This document shows, piece by piece, positions 1-11,060 of a stretch of 64,000 nt of DNA (positions within the stretch are counted from its first letter, which is position 1; each line of letters begins with the position of its first letter). The notes beneath the pieces were generated by a model. That model saw only the letters and a program-made list of their open reading frames with translations, was not told the DNA's origin and did no database searches. Source of the stretch: Fusarium oxysporum f. sp. lycopersici 4287 (lineage: Eukaryota > Ascomycota > Sordariomycetes > Hypocreales > Nectriaceae); contig NC_030993.1 of the NCBI RefSeq assembly GCF_000149955.1, forward strand, positions 2,012,562-2,076,561. Direction: 5' to 3'. The position numbers were made by a program, and so were the translations under genes.

Positions 1-737
1 CAAGTCGAAGTTCGTCAGCCGACCACTTCTTGTAAGGGTCCTGGAAAAGAATGTTTTGGTAAGAGTTGGTCGAGGTACTGTTGGCTTCCTTCTCGCTCCA
101 TGCTTGGAAGGCCGCAACTGCAGTGCCAGGAGGGTCGCCCGCAGCGCCGCCAAGGGTATTGGTGCTTGAGGCGCCAAATCCTGTGCCAGAGCCGAATCCA
201 GAGCCGAAGCCCGTCGCCGCGGTGGTGGTGGTGGTGTTGTTGTTGCCTCCTCCGAAGAGCGATCCGCCGGTGTTGGCTGTGGTGCCAAAGCCAGTCTTGT
301 TGGCAGTGTTGCCTCCAAACATACCACCTCCTGTGTTGCTACCGAACGCTGATGTGGTGTTGTTTGTGTTGCTTCCAAAACCTCCAAACCCTGTGCCAGT
401 GCTGGTGTTGTTGTTGGCAGTCGAGGAGCCGAAGAGGCCACCTCCTGTGTTGGTAGGGGTAGAACCGAATGCAGGTTTAGCTCCAAAGCCGCCAGCAGTA
501 TTTGTCGATCCAAAGCCGCCTAAGATGCTGTTAGTATTTCGATGTCGATAGAGCTTCGCGCACTGGATTCCTCTCTCAATGGTAGATGACAGCGATGCGA
601 TGAAGTAAAATTTGCGTACCGGATGTTGAGCCAAAGCCGCCTGTGGTGGTATTATTATTATTATTTCCGGCTCCAAAGAGGCCACCAGAAGTGTTGTTGT
701 TTTGGCCAAAGCCGCCGAAGCCGCCGCCGAAAGACAT
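1..737 (-). CDS. NUP98: Nup98-type FG nucleoporin, N-terminal part (cut by window edge)
   Basis: FG nucleoporin of the nuclear pore central channel, Nup98/SONB/Nup145 type. Exons: 620-737 and <1-519, with a 100-nt intron (520-619) carrying a TACTAAC branch point close to its acceptor. The start at 737 gives MSFGGGFGGFGQNNN. The 212 visible residues are Gly/Asn/Thr-rich with many FG and GLFG-like repeats (GGLFG, GGGLFG, GGMFGG, GSLFGG). Near the window edge the repeats give way to a non-repetitive block ending YQNILFQDPYKKW then SADELRL. This resembles the GLEBS segment of Nup98, which binds the mRNA export factor Gle2/Rae1 (family knowledge). The C-terminal autoproteolytic domain and any Nup96 part lie outside the window. 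It is divergent from the centrin gene. FG identity is very sure; the Nup98 subfamily is likely from the GLEBS-like block. Confidence 0.88.
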
Positions 738-1869
738 GATGGTCGCCGATGATGAAGTAGTTAAGGAGTGGATGTCAGTCTGCGCTCCTGCGATTTTTCA
801 GGGCGAGCACGCGTATGAGCGTGCATGTGGAGAAGAGAAGTTGATTGAGCTAGGGTGAGGTACTTCAGTGGCTTTAGTAGCTTAAGGTCTGTCGCACCTA
901 GGCCCCAGTGCGTTGCTGCCTCAGACAAGAATTTTGTAGCTTGATTGGTTCTTGAGCTTGAACAGCCAATCAGGTTTTGCGCCAGAGCTACCTACTGGTT
1001 GAGTCACTGATGCCTGCGGTAGGCCTAAAATCTACCTGCTTCAAAGGTACCAAGGCAGACTCAACGTCAGCCAAAACCGCGTTTGGTTGGCCAGCTCTGC
1101 ACGCGCCTGGGAGCCTAGAAAACAAATGACATCTTGACTTGGTAATTTGCTTCACTGCCTCAATCATTTCTGATATTGAACAGCTGATTTGTACATATTC
1201 AGGCGGGTGCTTTCTAATCAATTGTTTACAAATGCTTCCTCGAGCTGAACTATAGGTAACACTTTACAATTTCTCCCGAGGTTAGGCTTTGATCACGATC
1301 CCAAAGGTATTATCCAATAGCTTTTACCTTGTTCTACGTCTGACAACCACAATGGCTGTAAGTTCGGACCCACCTGAGCCATCCACAGCAATGACAGACA
1401 ATGAGCTGCCCAGCCAGACCAGAAAATCTTGAGCCTGGAGATGAAAGACCCAATACAGACTTATTAGTGTTCAGACATATAAGGTATACAGATGACAAGA
1501 GACTTCAATTTCAAACTAATATAAATCTAATTGTTGTATGTTGAGACCCTAACCATAACCCATGTAGCCATTGCCAATTTGCTGCAACAAGGTACACTAA
1601 TTTTTTCTACCACCGCGTCAATGGTCGCGTCAAACAACCTACCTCTTAAGCATCCATCTCCTTCAGCTCTTTGAATACACAACACAACCTTGCGCCACGC
1701 TCCTCCAACATCTTCGCCCTGTCGCATCAGGTACATTTACTATTGTCAACCTCTGCGATCACAACTATCCTCAAATTTCGTTATTTCAGCCGTTATTTGG
1801 CGCCATTGCATCCACCGCCTTGCTTGCTCGATTGCCGCTCTCTCCCAGCCACATTGAGAAATCAAAACA
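738..1869. promoter_or_regulatory. Divergent promoter region between Nup98 and centrin genes
   Basis: About 1.1 kb shared by two genes transcribed away from each other. No convincing coding sequence is present. An inverted pair of CCAAT boxes, ATTGG at 944-948 and CCAAT at 966-970, sits about 200 bp upstream of the nucleoporin start. Its arms GATTGG/CCAATC are separated by 17 nt. CCAAT boxes are targets of the Hap/CBF complex in fungi. The stretch 1640-1869 is C/T-rich, as expected for a fungal leader of the centrin gene. Confidence 0.5.
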
Positions 1870-2531
1870 ATGAATTCTCATGCAACGCCACGTACTGCCT
1901 TTCAAGGGCGCTCGTTAGGCGGCTCGGGACTTCCTCCGCAGTCGAGGCAGCCAGTTGCTCCTCAAGTGTCCTCAAATGAGGACTATAGTACGATTCCGGA
2001 GGAGGACCGCGAACATATTGATGAAGTTGTAGGTTGGGTCCGAGCCGCCTTGAGAAACTCTCCGCTCACAGTTACTTCTGCCAGTTTGATTTGATGGACA
2101 TGAAGAAGAAGGGATGGCTCAACAGTTACGAATTCAGACACTCGCTAGCAGCGCTAGGCTTTGATATGTCCAAGCCTGATTACTTCAGAGAACTACAGTC
2201 ATACGGCTCTGTCCCTCCCGAATGGCAAGATCCTCACAACTGTCCTGTCAACCGCCTCTATGTTTACCTCGACCAATTCCGATTATGCGCTGCCAAGTTA
2301 CTCGCCAACCGCGACCCCAGACAAGAAGCAACAAAAGTGTTCAACATGTTTGATTACGACGGAGATGGTGTTATTTCCTTTGAGGACATGCGACGGCTAG
2401 CTTCCGATATCAAGGAAGAGAGGACCATGACAGACGAGGAAATTCAGAGCATGATTGAGCATCTGGATCACGAGGGCAAAGGCGGTGTAAACTTGGAAGA
2501 ATTCATACAGATGATGGAGGAGGCTGGTTAA
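1870..2531 (+). CDS. CDC31: Centrin/Cdc31-like EF-hand protein
   Basis: Calmodulin-superfamily EF-hand protein, centrin type, 201 aa. Exons 1870-2028 and 2085-2531 around a 56-nt intron (GTAGGT...CCAG); splicing joins HIDEV to FDLMDMKKKG and restores the first EF-hand helix. EF-hand 1 (DMKKKGWLNSYE) is degenerate. EF-hand 3 (DYDGDGVISFED) has the canonical D-x-D-x-D-G calcium ligands. EF-hand 4 (DHEGKGGVNLEE) is partly degenerate. A long insertion (SYGSVPPEWQDPHNCPVN) replaces the second site, as in other filamentous-fungal Cdc31 proteins. The 50-residue N-terminus is disordered. Cdc31 acts in spindle pole body duplication and also binds Sac3 (TREX-2) and Sfi1 in yeast. Centrin family is firm; Cdc31 rather than a paralogue is likely. 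Confidence 0.82.
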
Positions 2532-3239
2532 GTCCAACTACAGGAGTTCAAAGAATGACACAATACCAGCCGTGTCAGAACATGACAGTGAAAAAGTTCG
2601 GTGCAAGTGGCATCGCTTGGGGTTCGCATATTATCCACGCCTGTCGCGCTTCGAGGTCGATATGTGGGCTTGCAACATTGAATCTCTATCTTGAGCCTAT
2701 AAGGTGCTTGTTGCAACAGATCGAGGCACATGGCTGTCTCAGAATCGTCCTCGCGAGCACAGAGTTGTCCCGAATACGCGAGGCTTGACCAGCCGAGTCA
2801 AGCCACAGTCAGACAAAGAATGATTCAGACAGCGACCTTTCAAGCGATTTGGGTACATTAGTTAGCTGCTGGGCGCATTAAGCATTGAAAGAGAAAAGGG
2901 GAATGGCGTAATATGGCTACAACGGATTCAATGGGTAGATTTCAATAACATCTAAGAATTGTTTTTTTTTTCGAATGCGCCAGGCGCGCTGTCTAAAATC
3001 CCAGAATCCATCACAACTAAGCCACCCAAATATCAGACTCAACGATGGTCCAATACCATAAAAATGTACCGAGAACAGGGGAATACCATCCTTCGCCTGC
3101 GCAAAAAACGGGAATCGGGTTCAGGCCGGGATATGAAGATGAACATACAACAAAGAAAAGTCAGGGGTAATCAATCAAACCATCACACAACTAGCTGGTC
3201 ACCGATATAAGAGCGTAAATTTCGATTTAGGAACTCAAC
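2532..3239. other. Convergent intergenic region (centrin / epsin 3' ends)
   Basis: About 0.7 kb between the stops of two convergent genes, presumably holding both 3' UTRs. A T-run (9-10 nt) lies near 2961. I see no gene or structured repeat. Confidence 0.4.
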
Positions 3240-5163
3240 TTAGAACTGGATCAAGTCGTGGTTCTGCTGTTGTTGCTGTGGTGCCTGCTGATGGGCGAAG
3301 GGGTTGTTCGTCTGTCCATTCATGCCAGCAGGCCCAGTCGCAGCAGGCATCTGAGCGCCATAGTTGACTGTGGGCATACCCGTGAACTGCTGTCGAAGGA
3401 AGGGGTTGTTGCCAGTAGCCTCGGCGTTGATGCGGGCAACTCCTGCACCGGCACTGTTGACGAACGTGCCAGGGGCTGTGTGCTGGGCGGGAATACGAAG
3501 GTTGCCTGTGTTGCCAAAGGTGTCCATGCCGTCACCGCTCGCAAGCAGAGTGTTGAGTCGTGTCTCGTGCTCGTTCATCTCCTTTTGAGGAGCGGCGAAT
3601 GAAGGTTGCGACTGAGGGAAGCTATTTTGCGATTGCAGTGGGAAGCTGTTCTGCTGCTGGAGCTGGGGCTGAGTCTGAGGCTGGCTGCCAAATGAGTTGA
3701 GGCTCTTCTGTTCAGGAAGCGCTCCTAGGGACGAAATAGGGTTTGGTCGGGCGGACTGAGGGCGGCTGAACTGGGCGAAGGGGTTGTTGGAACCGGTGGG
3801 AGTTGGTTGCAATTGCTGCTGACTATTGTTGGTTGCCCAGGGGTTGTTGCTACCAGGCTGGAGAGTAGGTTCAGGAGAAGCAGGTGATGAGAACGACTGC
3901 TGCTGGGGCTGCTGCTGTTGTTGTTGCAGGTAAGGATTGAAGCCCGTGGGCTGGGGTTGGAAACCTTGCTGGTTTTGCTGTTGTTGCTGACCATAGGGAT
4001 CGAAGCCCATGCCTGTCTGCTGGCCGTTGAAACCGGTGTTGTAGTTTGGCTGGAATCCAGTGGGTTGGGTCTGCTGGAATCCAGTATAGGCGTTGTTCAT
4101 GTAGCCAGTAGGCTGAGGTTGGTTCTGCTCGATAGGGTTGGCAAAGAAGTCAACGGGGTTTCCTTGCTGGTATCCTTGGTTGAAGCCAGTGTACTGTGGC
4201 TGGCTGGTTTGCTGCTGAGGAGTAGGATCGTCGTCGAAAAGAGAGGCAGCGTTGCTGTTCTCGAGTTCCCTGCGCCTTCGTTCTTCCTCTTCCTCACTAA
4301 GCTTGATTGCTTTCGCCAAATCGTCATCGTCATCTGGTCCGTTCTGTCGACTTTCGCGCTTCTTCCTGTCTTCCTCCTCCTGATACTTGCTTGCCTCCAG
4401 AGCTAGACGGTACTCAGCGTCTTCCTCTTCGTTCATTTGTCGTCTCGGCTGCTGTCGTCGGGTTCCGTGGTTCACAGGCTCAGCATGCTGAGGAGCAAAT
4501 TCCTCAAGGCCAGTAACGCGCGACTTCCAGGATCTTCGGTCGCTTCGCTCGGCCCGCAGTCTCTCTTCGTCCAAAATGAGTGAAGTTAACTCCTTAGCAG
4601 CAACTCGGACTAGCTGGGTATTAGTGGCAGCTTTAAACGGCACATATACAAATACTGACCATTTTGTCCGACATCGCGACCGTCTTCGTCAACATATTGG
4701 AACTCTCGCAGAGTCTTGATAATATAAATACTCTGTCGAGCCCATGTAACGACAAGTTCTGAACCCTCATGAAGACAATAATCCAGAACCTTGAGGGCTT
4801 TAAGTACGTGACGCCAATTCTTCCCCTTGTCGTTGAGACGCTTATCGATCATGTCCATAATCTCGTAGAACTCGGTGGATCTAATCGCGCCATGCCAAGT
4901 CAGTACTTCCCATCACACACAAGGTAGTTGAGCAATGCGCAGGGAGGGTATTACATACGTGTTGTATGTCATTTGAGCAATCTCGCTCATTTGAGTGCCG
5001 GTCGGGCCCCATGGGTCATTACTGGTAGCTACATGTCACTGTCAGCGGCGAGGTTCCAGCGACGCAATCGAGAACGCAGGGAGTTCTGACCTTCTCGGAC
5101 CTTGACCTGGGCGCTAGAGTAACCCTTGGTCACATTTTTGACACTTCGCATTACCTTCGACAT
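3240..5163 (-). CDS. Epsin (Ent1/Ent2-type ENTH endocytic adaptor)
   Basis: Clathrin adaptor of early endocytosis that binds PI(4,5)P2, ubiquitinated cargo, EH-domain proteins and clathrin. Exons 5091-5163, 4959-5028, 4660-4880 and 3240-4609 give 577 aa. The ENTH domain fills residues 1-150 (starts MSKVMRSVKNVTKGYSSAQV; NDPWGPTG; YNTSTEFYEIMDMI; VLDYCLHEGSE). Two UIMs follow, EYRLALEASKYQEEE and DDLAKAIKLSEEEEE. The rest is Gln/Asn/Pro-rich with many PTG(F/Y) repeats and several NPF motifs (NPFAQF, NPFLRQ, NPFAHQ) for Pan1/Ede1-type EH domains. The protein ends in DLIQF, a clathrin-box-like motif. Introns are 62, 78 and 50 nt, all GT-AG. The domain order is exactly that of yeast Ent1/Ent2. 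It is convergent with the centrin gene. Confidence 0.96.
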
Positions 5164-7388
5164 GATGGGCGATTTGTGATGTTGACTGTATAATTTCTTT
5201 GGTGAACTGGATGCGTTGTGAGCGCCAATGGATCGGCCGAGGTAGGATTTCCCTGTGTGATTCGATGAAGCTCGGAAAAAGGATTGGCCTGATCAAGCTT
5301 TACAAGCGACAACCTCTGCGACACAAATCCGACACGCGCCAGTGAGACGGAGTCCACGGAAGTAGTGCAGGGAGGGGGGTTTGAGGGGGTTGAGCAAGGT
5401 CCGAGGATCACGAGATATCCGTTCTGATAATTGCGTAGCCTTTGCGACAAGTCTCAGCCAGAAGAACAAGAATCAGTCGCCGTTTGTCTGAAATTTGGCG
5501 ATCGAGAGGAGGATCGTCTGTGGAGGGTGGTTGGAGAACACAATCGTGGGGTGATTAGGTCTGGATTTCAAGAGGTCGGGGAGACCGATCGGACACGACG
5601 TTATAAGATGAGGAGCGAGTAGTAGGAGGGAGGCGAAGTGACAAAGTTTGGGAGGCGGCGAATTCAAAATTGAGGAGAATTCTGATTCTGCCGTTTAGGA
5701 GTTGAGCACAGTAGCGGTTAGAGGGACAAAATTGCACTGCTCTTTGCGCGACTCGCAGAGCTGTAGAGGGAAAAGAGTGAGTGCAGGACGATGAATGAAT
5801 TGGCGCTCTCATGCGGATTGGGAGCGGCGAGCATGGAACCAAGGCCTAATGGACTGGCATGGCCTGGCACATTGTGGCTCTGCAAGCTGATTACGTATCC
5901 ATTTTCACTCACCAGCTCAGATGAGCCTATACAAGCAGTGCCAAGATTTGCGGGGTTCTTGGGGTTTGCGTGTGCGTATTTGAGTTGATGCTGTCAGAAC
6001 TTTGCGTGTATATACTTTGAATCTTCCTTTTTATTCCATTTTGAGGTATTATTCCCCCATTTGTTCTTCTGTTGAGGACTCTTCAACACTCCAATAACCT
6101 TCGTCAACTGTGGCTGAAATTTGGCTTACACAGGGTGTCAGAGCGTCTTTTACACCCGCTGGCCCCAATAGGAAACACATACGTCACGCTCCCGAGGGGA
6201 CCCTAGCCGCAGTTGGTGTGGAACAGAAGAAATGGGCGGTTTTAGGATTATCATCATGATGCTTATATAAACGCTGGTAAAAAAAAAGAAAAACGTACAA
6301 AATAGTAAAAAGGAAATATAAATTACTTCTTGAACCTGTATAAACTCTTCCAGATTTGATACAAGTCTTTCAAAACTCTACAAGACCGGCCATCCTTCTC
6401 TCATCTCGGCGCCACATCAATTCAAGTTGTGATGTTGAATTCTTACTTCCTTACCCTGTCGAAGTTGTTCGCATAGACTACAGTAATAGAGGCACGCAGT
6501 ACTGTAAGAGAAACGTTGGGACTTGATCGATGTCTATCATTCTGTCAGGGTATGTCTGTTCTGCTTGTGACATCCAATTAGTTGATGAAAGGTGATGGCA
6601 GGTTATAAACACTTTGGTATACGCTATGTATTGAATAGACCTTGGGTCGAATCAGTTGATACCCAAAATGAGATACTATTTAATCAGTCTTTTCAAAGAT
6701 ATGCTGGGTGAAAAGTAATGATATTTCCCTGACGTGCCGAATTTGTAAGAAGTGTCGAATTAGCAGCAGCGAGTTTCGGTTAAGTATATTAGTTGCTGCA
6801 ATAAAGCGTGCGGCATTGGGGTATCTGATTTCATCGTGAGCGTCCCTTTTTCGTCCGTTGCGCAGAGCTTTGGCTTGGCTTTCGTCTCTTCGAATTTGCC
6901 GACTTATATGAAGGATCACAAGTTAGCCCCCCTTTCAACTCCACCTCTATCATCTGAACGGCACCTCAACACCTCTGCCTCTCCCTACCGCAAAACTCCC
7001 CTCTCACTTCTCTTTTCCTTTTAATTCCTTATTGCGTTTCTTCCTTCCTTTCTCTCTTGACCTTCATATAAAAATTTCAAGATCTCCTTCTCTCCTTCAT
7101 CCACAATTTCAACTTCTCACTTCTGCCACGCCGCAACTTCAACGATGCACTTCAACTTCTCAAGCTTCCCTCTCCTAACCTCTTCTAAGACTCGGTATTT
7201 CCTCTGAAGCTTCCGTGATTCATACTCCCTTGTAGTCTTGTCTATAAAAGACTGCTCTTCCTCCTTCAATCCTTGTCTTCATCTCTTCCATCTTCATCAC
7301 AACCTTCAGTTCCCTTTCTCCCCTACCCTCAAGTTACATCCATATGATATCCTCTCTTATTCTGTCCTGCAGTTCACCCCTCATCAAC
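5164..7388. other. Divergent intergenic region, epsin to F-box-like gene
   Basis: About 2.2 kb upstream of both flanking genes. No open frame here has family resemblance or fungal codon character. The stretch 6920-7388 is strongly C/T-rich, typical of a fungal promoter/leader for the gene starting at 7389. An A-rich tract lies at about 6279-6296. I see no tRNA or repeat. Confidence 0.45.
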
Positions 7389-10300
7389 ATGTCAGACGGG
7401 AGCTCCAGTGACTCCGATGCGGAGTTTATCGACCTCACAGGAGGTGATAATTATCATCCAGACATTGATGGGCATTTCAACGATGCTCCTGACCAAGAGG
7501 AGATCTCCCTTGGGCTAGACTCCCATGGGGAGCCAATCTCCCACATCATATATCGGCCTGGTGGCCCTATGGACGTAGATAACGAAGAGGCAAGCAGTGA
7601 CGGCGACCAACACACTCCCGAAGTCGAAAGAAGTCTATTTTTCGATGACGATGACGATGACGATAACATCAGAAATGGTGATGGCGATGACGGTAGACAC
7701 AGAGGACCTCCATCCCCACCATCATCTGATGACCCGGGTAGCGAATCCGACGGGTCAGAAGATAGCGACAATCATCATGACGACGACGACAATCAGAGTC
7801 AGGCAACCCAACCCAACCCAGGGGCTTCGAACGGAGGAAGCCCTGATGGTGATGATTCCGGTGATGACAGTTCTGACGATGAAGAAGAGTCAGATGACGA
7901 AGATGCCGACGATGATCCCATCAATGACGATGATGAGGAAGGGAATGAAGAACATGGGCACAAAAATCCCAACGCTGATGTACTTCAGGTCCTGGCAGAA
8001 GAAAGTGTCGAATGGCCAGAATGGAATGCCGAGTGTCTCGACACATGCCAGCCCCCTTGGTACAGTCTTGCTCGCAGATTCGCAGATTACCGTAACCGAT
8101 TCCTCTTTAAGAGAAACGAATTAAGAGAGTGCAAGAGAGTCAACAGAAACCGGGTCACCGGCCTAAATCGCCAGGTCAGAAGCCTAAGCCACCTGGTGAC
8201 AGTACTCAAAGAAGCAGTGAGAGAGTTCTACGCCGCCAATGAAGCAAACATTCAGGAGAATGAGAGACTCGTTGAGGAAAATGAGGCTCTGCGAAGCCTT
8301 TTGCCCGAAGAAGAATTGGATGATTTCCCCGACCCTGTTCCTCTAAGGGTCGAGGATATGGAGGCATCTCTGTATCAGGACATGAGAGACCAACTGCCGC
8401 CAGATATCAAGATGTATCTTCGCGTATGGCGACGCGGACCAGCGAAGCCCCGAAAGACCGAACGTGTACGTACTTACCATTAAGAACAAGACTCATCTTC
8501 AAAATTGCTAACAGTCAATAGCTGTGGCCAAAGGCATACACGCATTGGATCAGACGCGGTCGCCATCCTGACTACAGCAACTGGGGAGATATCTACAAGC
8601 TCTCCTGCCAGGAGGAGAACATGTCTTGGGCATTCGGAAAACGTACACCACCCAAGACACATCCTCATCTTATCCTGTGTGCTCCGACCCTGGAACAGGA
8701 ACAGAGCGCTATCATAGATGAGAGTGAGAGTGAGTGTGGAGGCTGCACTCCGCAGCCATATTACCGACGCGAATGCGCACAGGACGAAGAACAAGATATG
8801 GGCCCATCCGCTCTCGACCTTCTTTTCCCCAAAGACCGACATTTCATCATGATCAAGGCCCTTCAGTATGTTCTGGTTTTTGATGATGAGGTTGTTCACG
8901 CTATCTCTCGATTGGACCCTTTCTTCGAGCCAAAACGTGTGGATCGGAATTGTAACAATAAAGTCTCGCTGCTCCATCGTTTCCATATTGGGCGAGAGAA
9001 GATTTCCCTCACGTTCGGGACAATTCACCCTCAGGAACTCCTTGCTCCTCTTATGGTTAGCAAGGAATGGCACTTGATAGGCTCAATCCTGTTCTATGGA
9101 GCAAACAAATTCGCTTTCTCTTCTATTGGCGAGTAGGGTCGCTTTGCGAACAGAATCGGATGCAAGCTCCAGCATTTGCAGCACATCGAGCTGTTGTGGA
9201 TGGGCTCACAGAAGCTCACGTACAGGATTGACCAGAAGGGCAAGTACACATCTCGTCGGACTCATGATCTGGCCTATCTGCCCGAAGCCTGTCGACTAAA
9301 GACGGTTGCTATCCATCTGCCCGAATCCTCCAAGCAATATATGCGGCGAAAACACGAGCCGCCACAAATCGTGGAGTTCCTTGCGCAGAAGACAGCATCT
9401 CAGCCAAACTTCCGCCGCTTTCGTGCGTTGCGCACGTTGCAGGGTGCCGATTATCTATACTGCCTTCGTGGAGTCCGGAAGATAACATTCTTCGACTACG
9501 ACATGTGGCGAGATGATGGCATGAAGATGCCAGTTCGTGACTGGACCTTTGTCCGTGATATCAATGAGTCTGTACGCAGGGACAAGTCTGTATATGACGA
9601 ACACTTCTCCCAGCTTCGGTACTTGGCTCCCTTGTTGAACGTCCAGCCTTCCGTCCAACTCGCTGCGCAGCTTGAGGGATTCCTCAACCCGGGGCCTCAG
9701 CGAATGGGTCTCTTGTCACCTCCTCCTGATATGTACCCCCAGCTCCAGGCCGCTCTGGAGCAGGCTGATGGCTCCGAGAATGAATCTGATGGCGATGCCG
9801 GCGGCGGAGATTCTGATGAAGAGATGGGGGGCGACACTGACGACGATGATGATGACGGTAGTGACGGTGATGACGATGACGATGATGGCGGCGGTGACGG
9901 CGCCGCAGATGCACACTTCAACTATCAACATCTTGCTGCAGATGGTCATGGTCGTGAGCGAGATGAGAGCCCGGCTGATCTCGATGAGGTGGCAGCAGAA
10001 TTGTCCGATATATTATCTGATGATCAATCTGATTCCGACTCCGAACAAGAGCAGAAGGAAGAGCTATGGTCAGATAATGGGCAAATAATCGACTTAATGA
10101 GCGATGACGAGGACGACGATGGACCGCAGTATGGAAGAGACCGGTCCACCTCTCTCTTCGTTCGAAGTCCCCCACGGGAACATCAACCTGAGTTCATCAC
10201 CAAGGTTGAATCGCCATCTCCTCCCAGGGCAACTCCTCCAGCTCTCGCTAACCAGGATGGAATAACGCCGTTGAGGGAGACCCGCGCGGACAGTAGCTTG

Positions 10301-10642
10301 TTTGTGAGCCCTACCCCCTATGAGGCTCTGAACCCCCAAGCAGGAGATCGCTCATCGCCAATTGACCTCACTGAACATATGGGGGTATCATTCTCTTCTC
10401 CAGCCCCATCCTCACGCTCGAGCTCTAGCAGCTGTTCTTCAGGAATCAAGCGAGAATGGAGTTTTATCAGTGTGGATGACGATGACGAGAACGATAGTGA
10501 CGATGAGGATGAGGATCAAGGCTTCCGGCTCTTGGGAAGTTTTCCCAAGCGGCCACGCCTTCCTGATGGTGATGGTGACGGCGACGGTGCTGAAATGATG
10601 GCCATGAGGGAGGATCTTGAGGAGGAGTTTGTCCTGGCTTAA
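7389..10642 (+). CDS. Large acidic F-box-like protein, reading frame interrupted by in-frame TAG
   Basis: Exon 1 is 7389-8465 and exon 2 is 8522-10642; the 55-nt intron has GTACGT, a GCTAAC branch point and a TAG acceptor. The reading frame is 1065 codons, but codon 564 (9134-9136) is TAG. Residues 1-200 are very acidic with runs of Asp/Ser, and about 255-310 predict a coiled coil (heptads from GLNRQVRSLSHLV). Residues 528-563 (HPQELLAPLMVSKEWHLIG, then FYGANKFAFSSIGE) look like the motif seen in fungal F-box-like/DUF proteins, where a receptor domain follows. The same frame continues after the stop with family-like sequence (LQHIELLWMGSQKLT) and a second acidic region. ATG 7389 (context CAACATGTC) is preferred over in-frame ATG 7344. 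Function unknown. It may be a pseudogene, a read-through gene, a sequence error, or spliced differently. Confidence 0.7.
9134..9136 (+). other. In-frame TAG inside exon 2 of the acidic F-box-like gene
   Basis: The codons read ATT GGC GAG TAG GGT CGC TTT. The frame is continuous from 8522 to 10642 and this is the only stop before the end. The peptide on both sides reads as one conserved-looking block (FAFSSIGE, then GRFANRIG). Confidence 0.85.
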
Positions 10643-11060
10643 ATTTTGCTATTTGTGGGCTATAGGAAGCACGGAATTTCGGGGATTATTTGCTTTTAAA
10701 ATGGGAGAGGTCATTGAAATTGAGATGCTTTAGCAGCGGAATTAAGTTCAGGGTCCGGGCGAGAGGAAGAGACATATTCGGGAATCGAGACGCAAGATAG
10801 GTACTCAGATTGACGCTATGCGTATCTCATATTGAGAGGATAATTTTCCCTCACAGATAATTGCTAATAAATAACCCCAAATTGCCCCAAAACACGGCTT
10901 GCAATGTCTATATAACCATGTGCGACCAACTTCTACAGGGTAAGGGTGCGAATATCACAACTTGAATTGATGCATGTCGTCCGCAACTTATCTAATCGCT
11001 GCATAATGCGGCCTGGTATCTCTTTTTAGTGCTCTTTTAACCCCATGCTCATTGCATGAC
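10643..11060. other. Convergent intergenic region
   Basis: About 0.4 kb between the stops of the acidic protein gene and the carrier gene, presumably 3' UTRs. AT-rich near 10850-10880. Nothing else seen. Confidence 0.4.

Noticed and set aside
7344..7388. Upstream in-frame ATG for the acidic F-box-like protein
   Set aside because: It adds a short hydrophobic-looking stretch (MISSLILSCSS) from the CT-rich leader. ATG 7389 has a better start context and begins the acidic domain directly.
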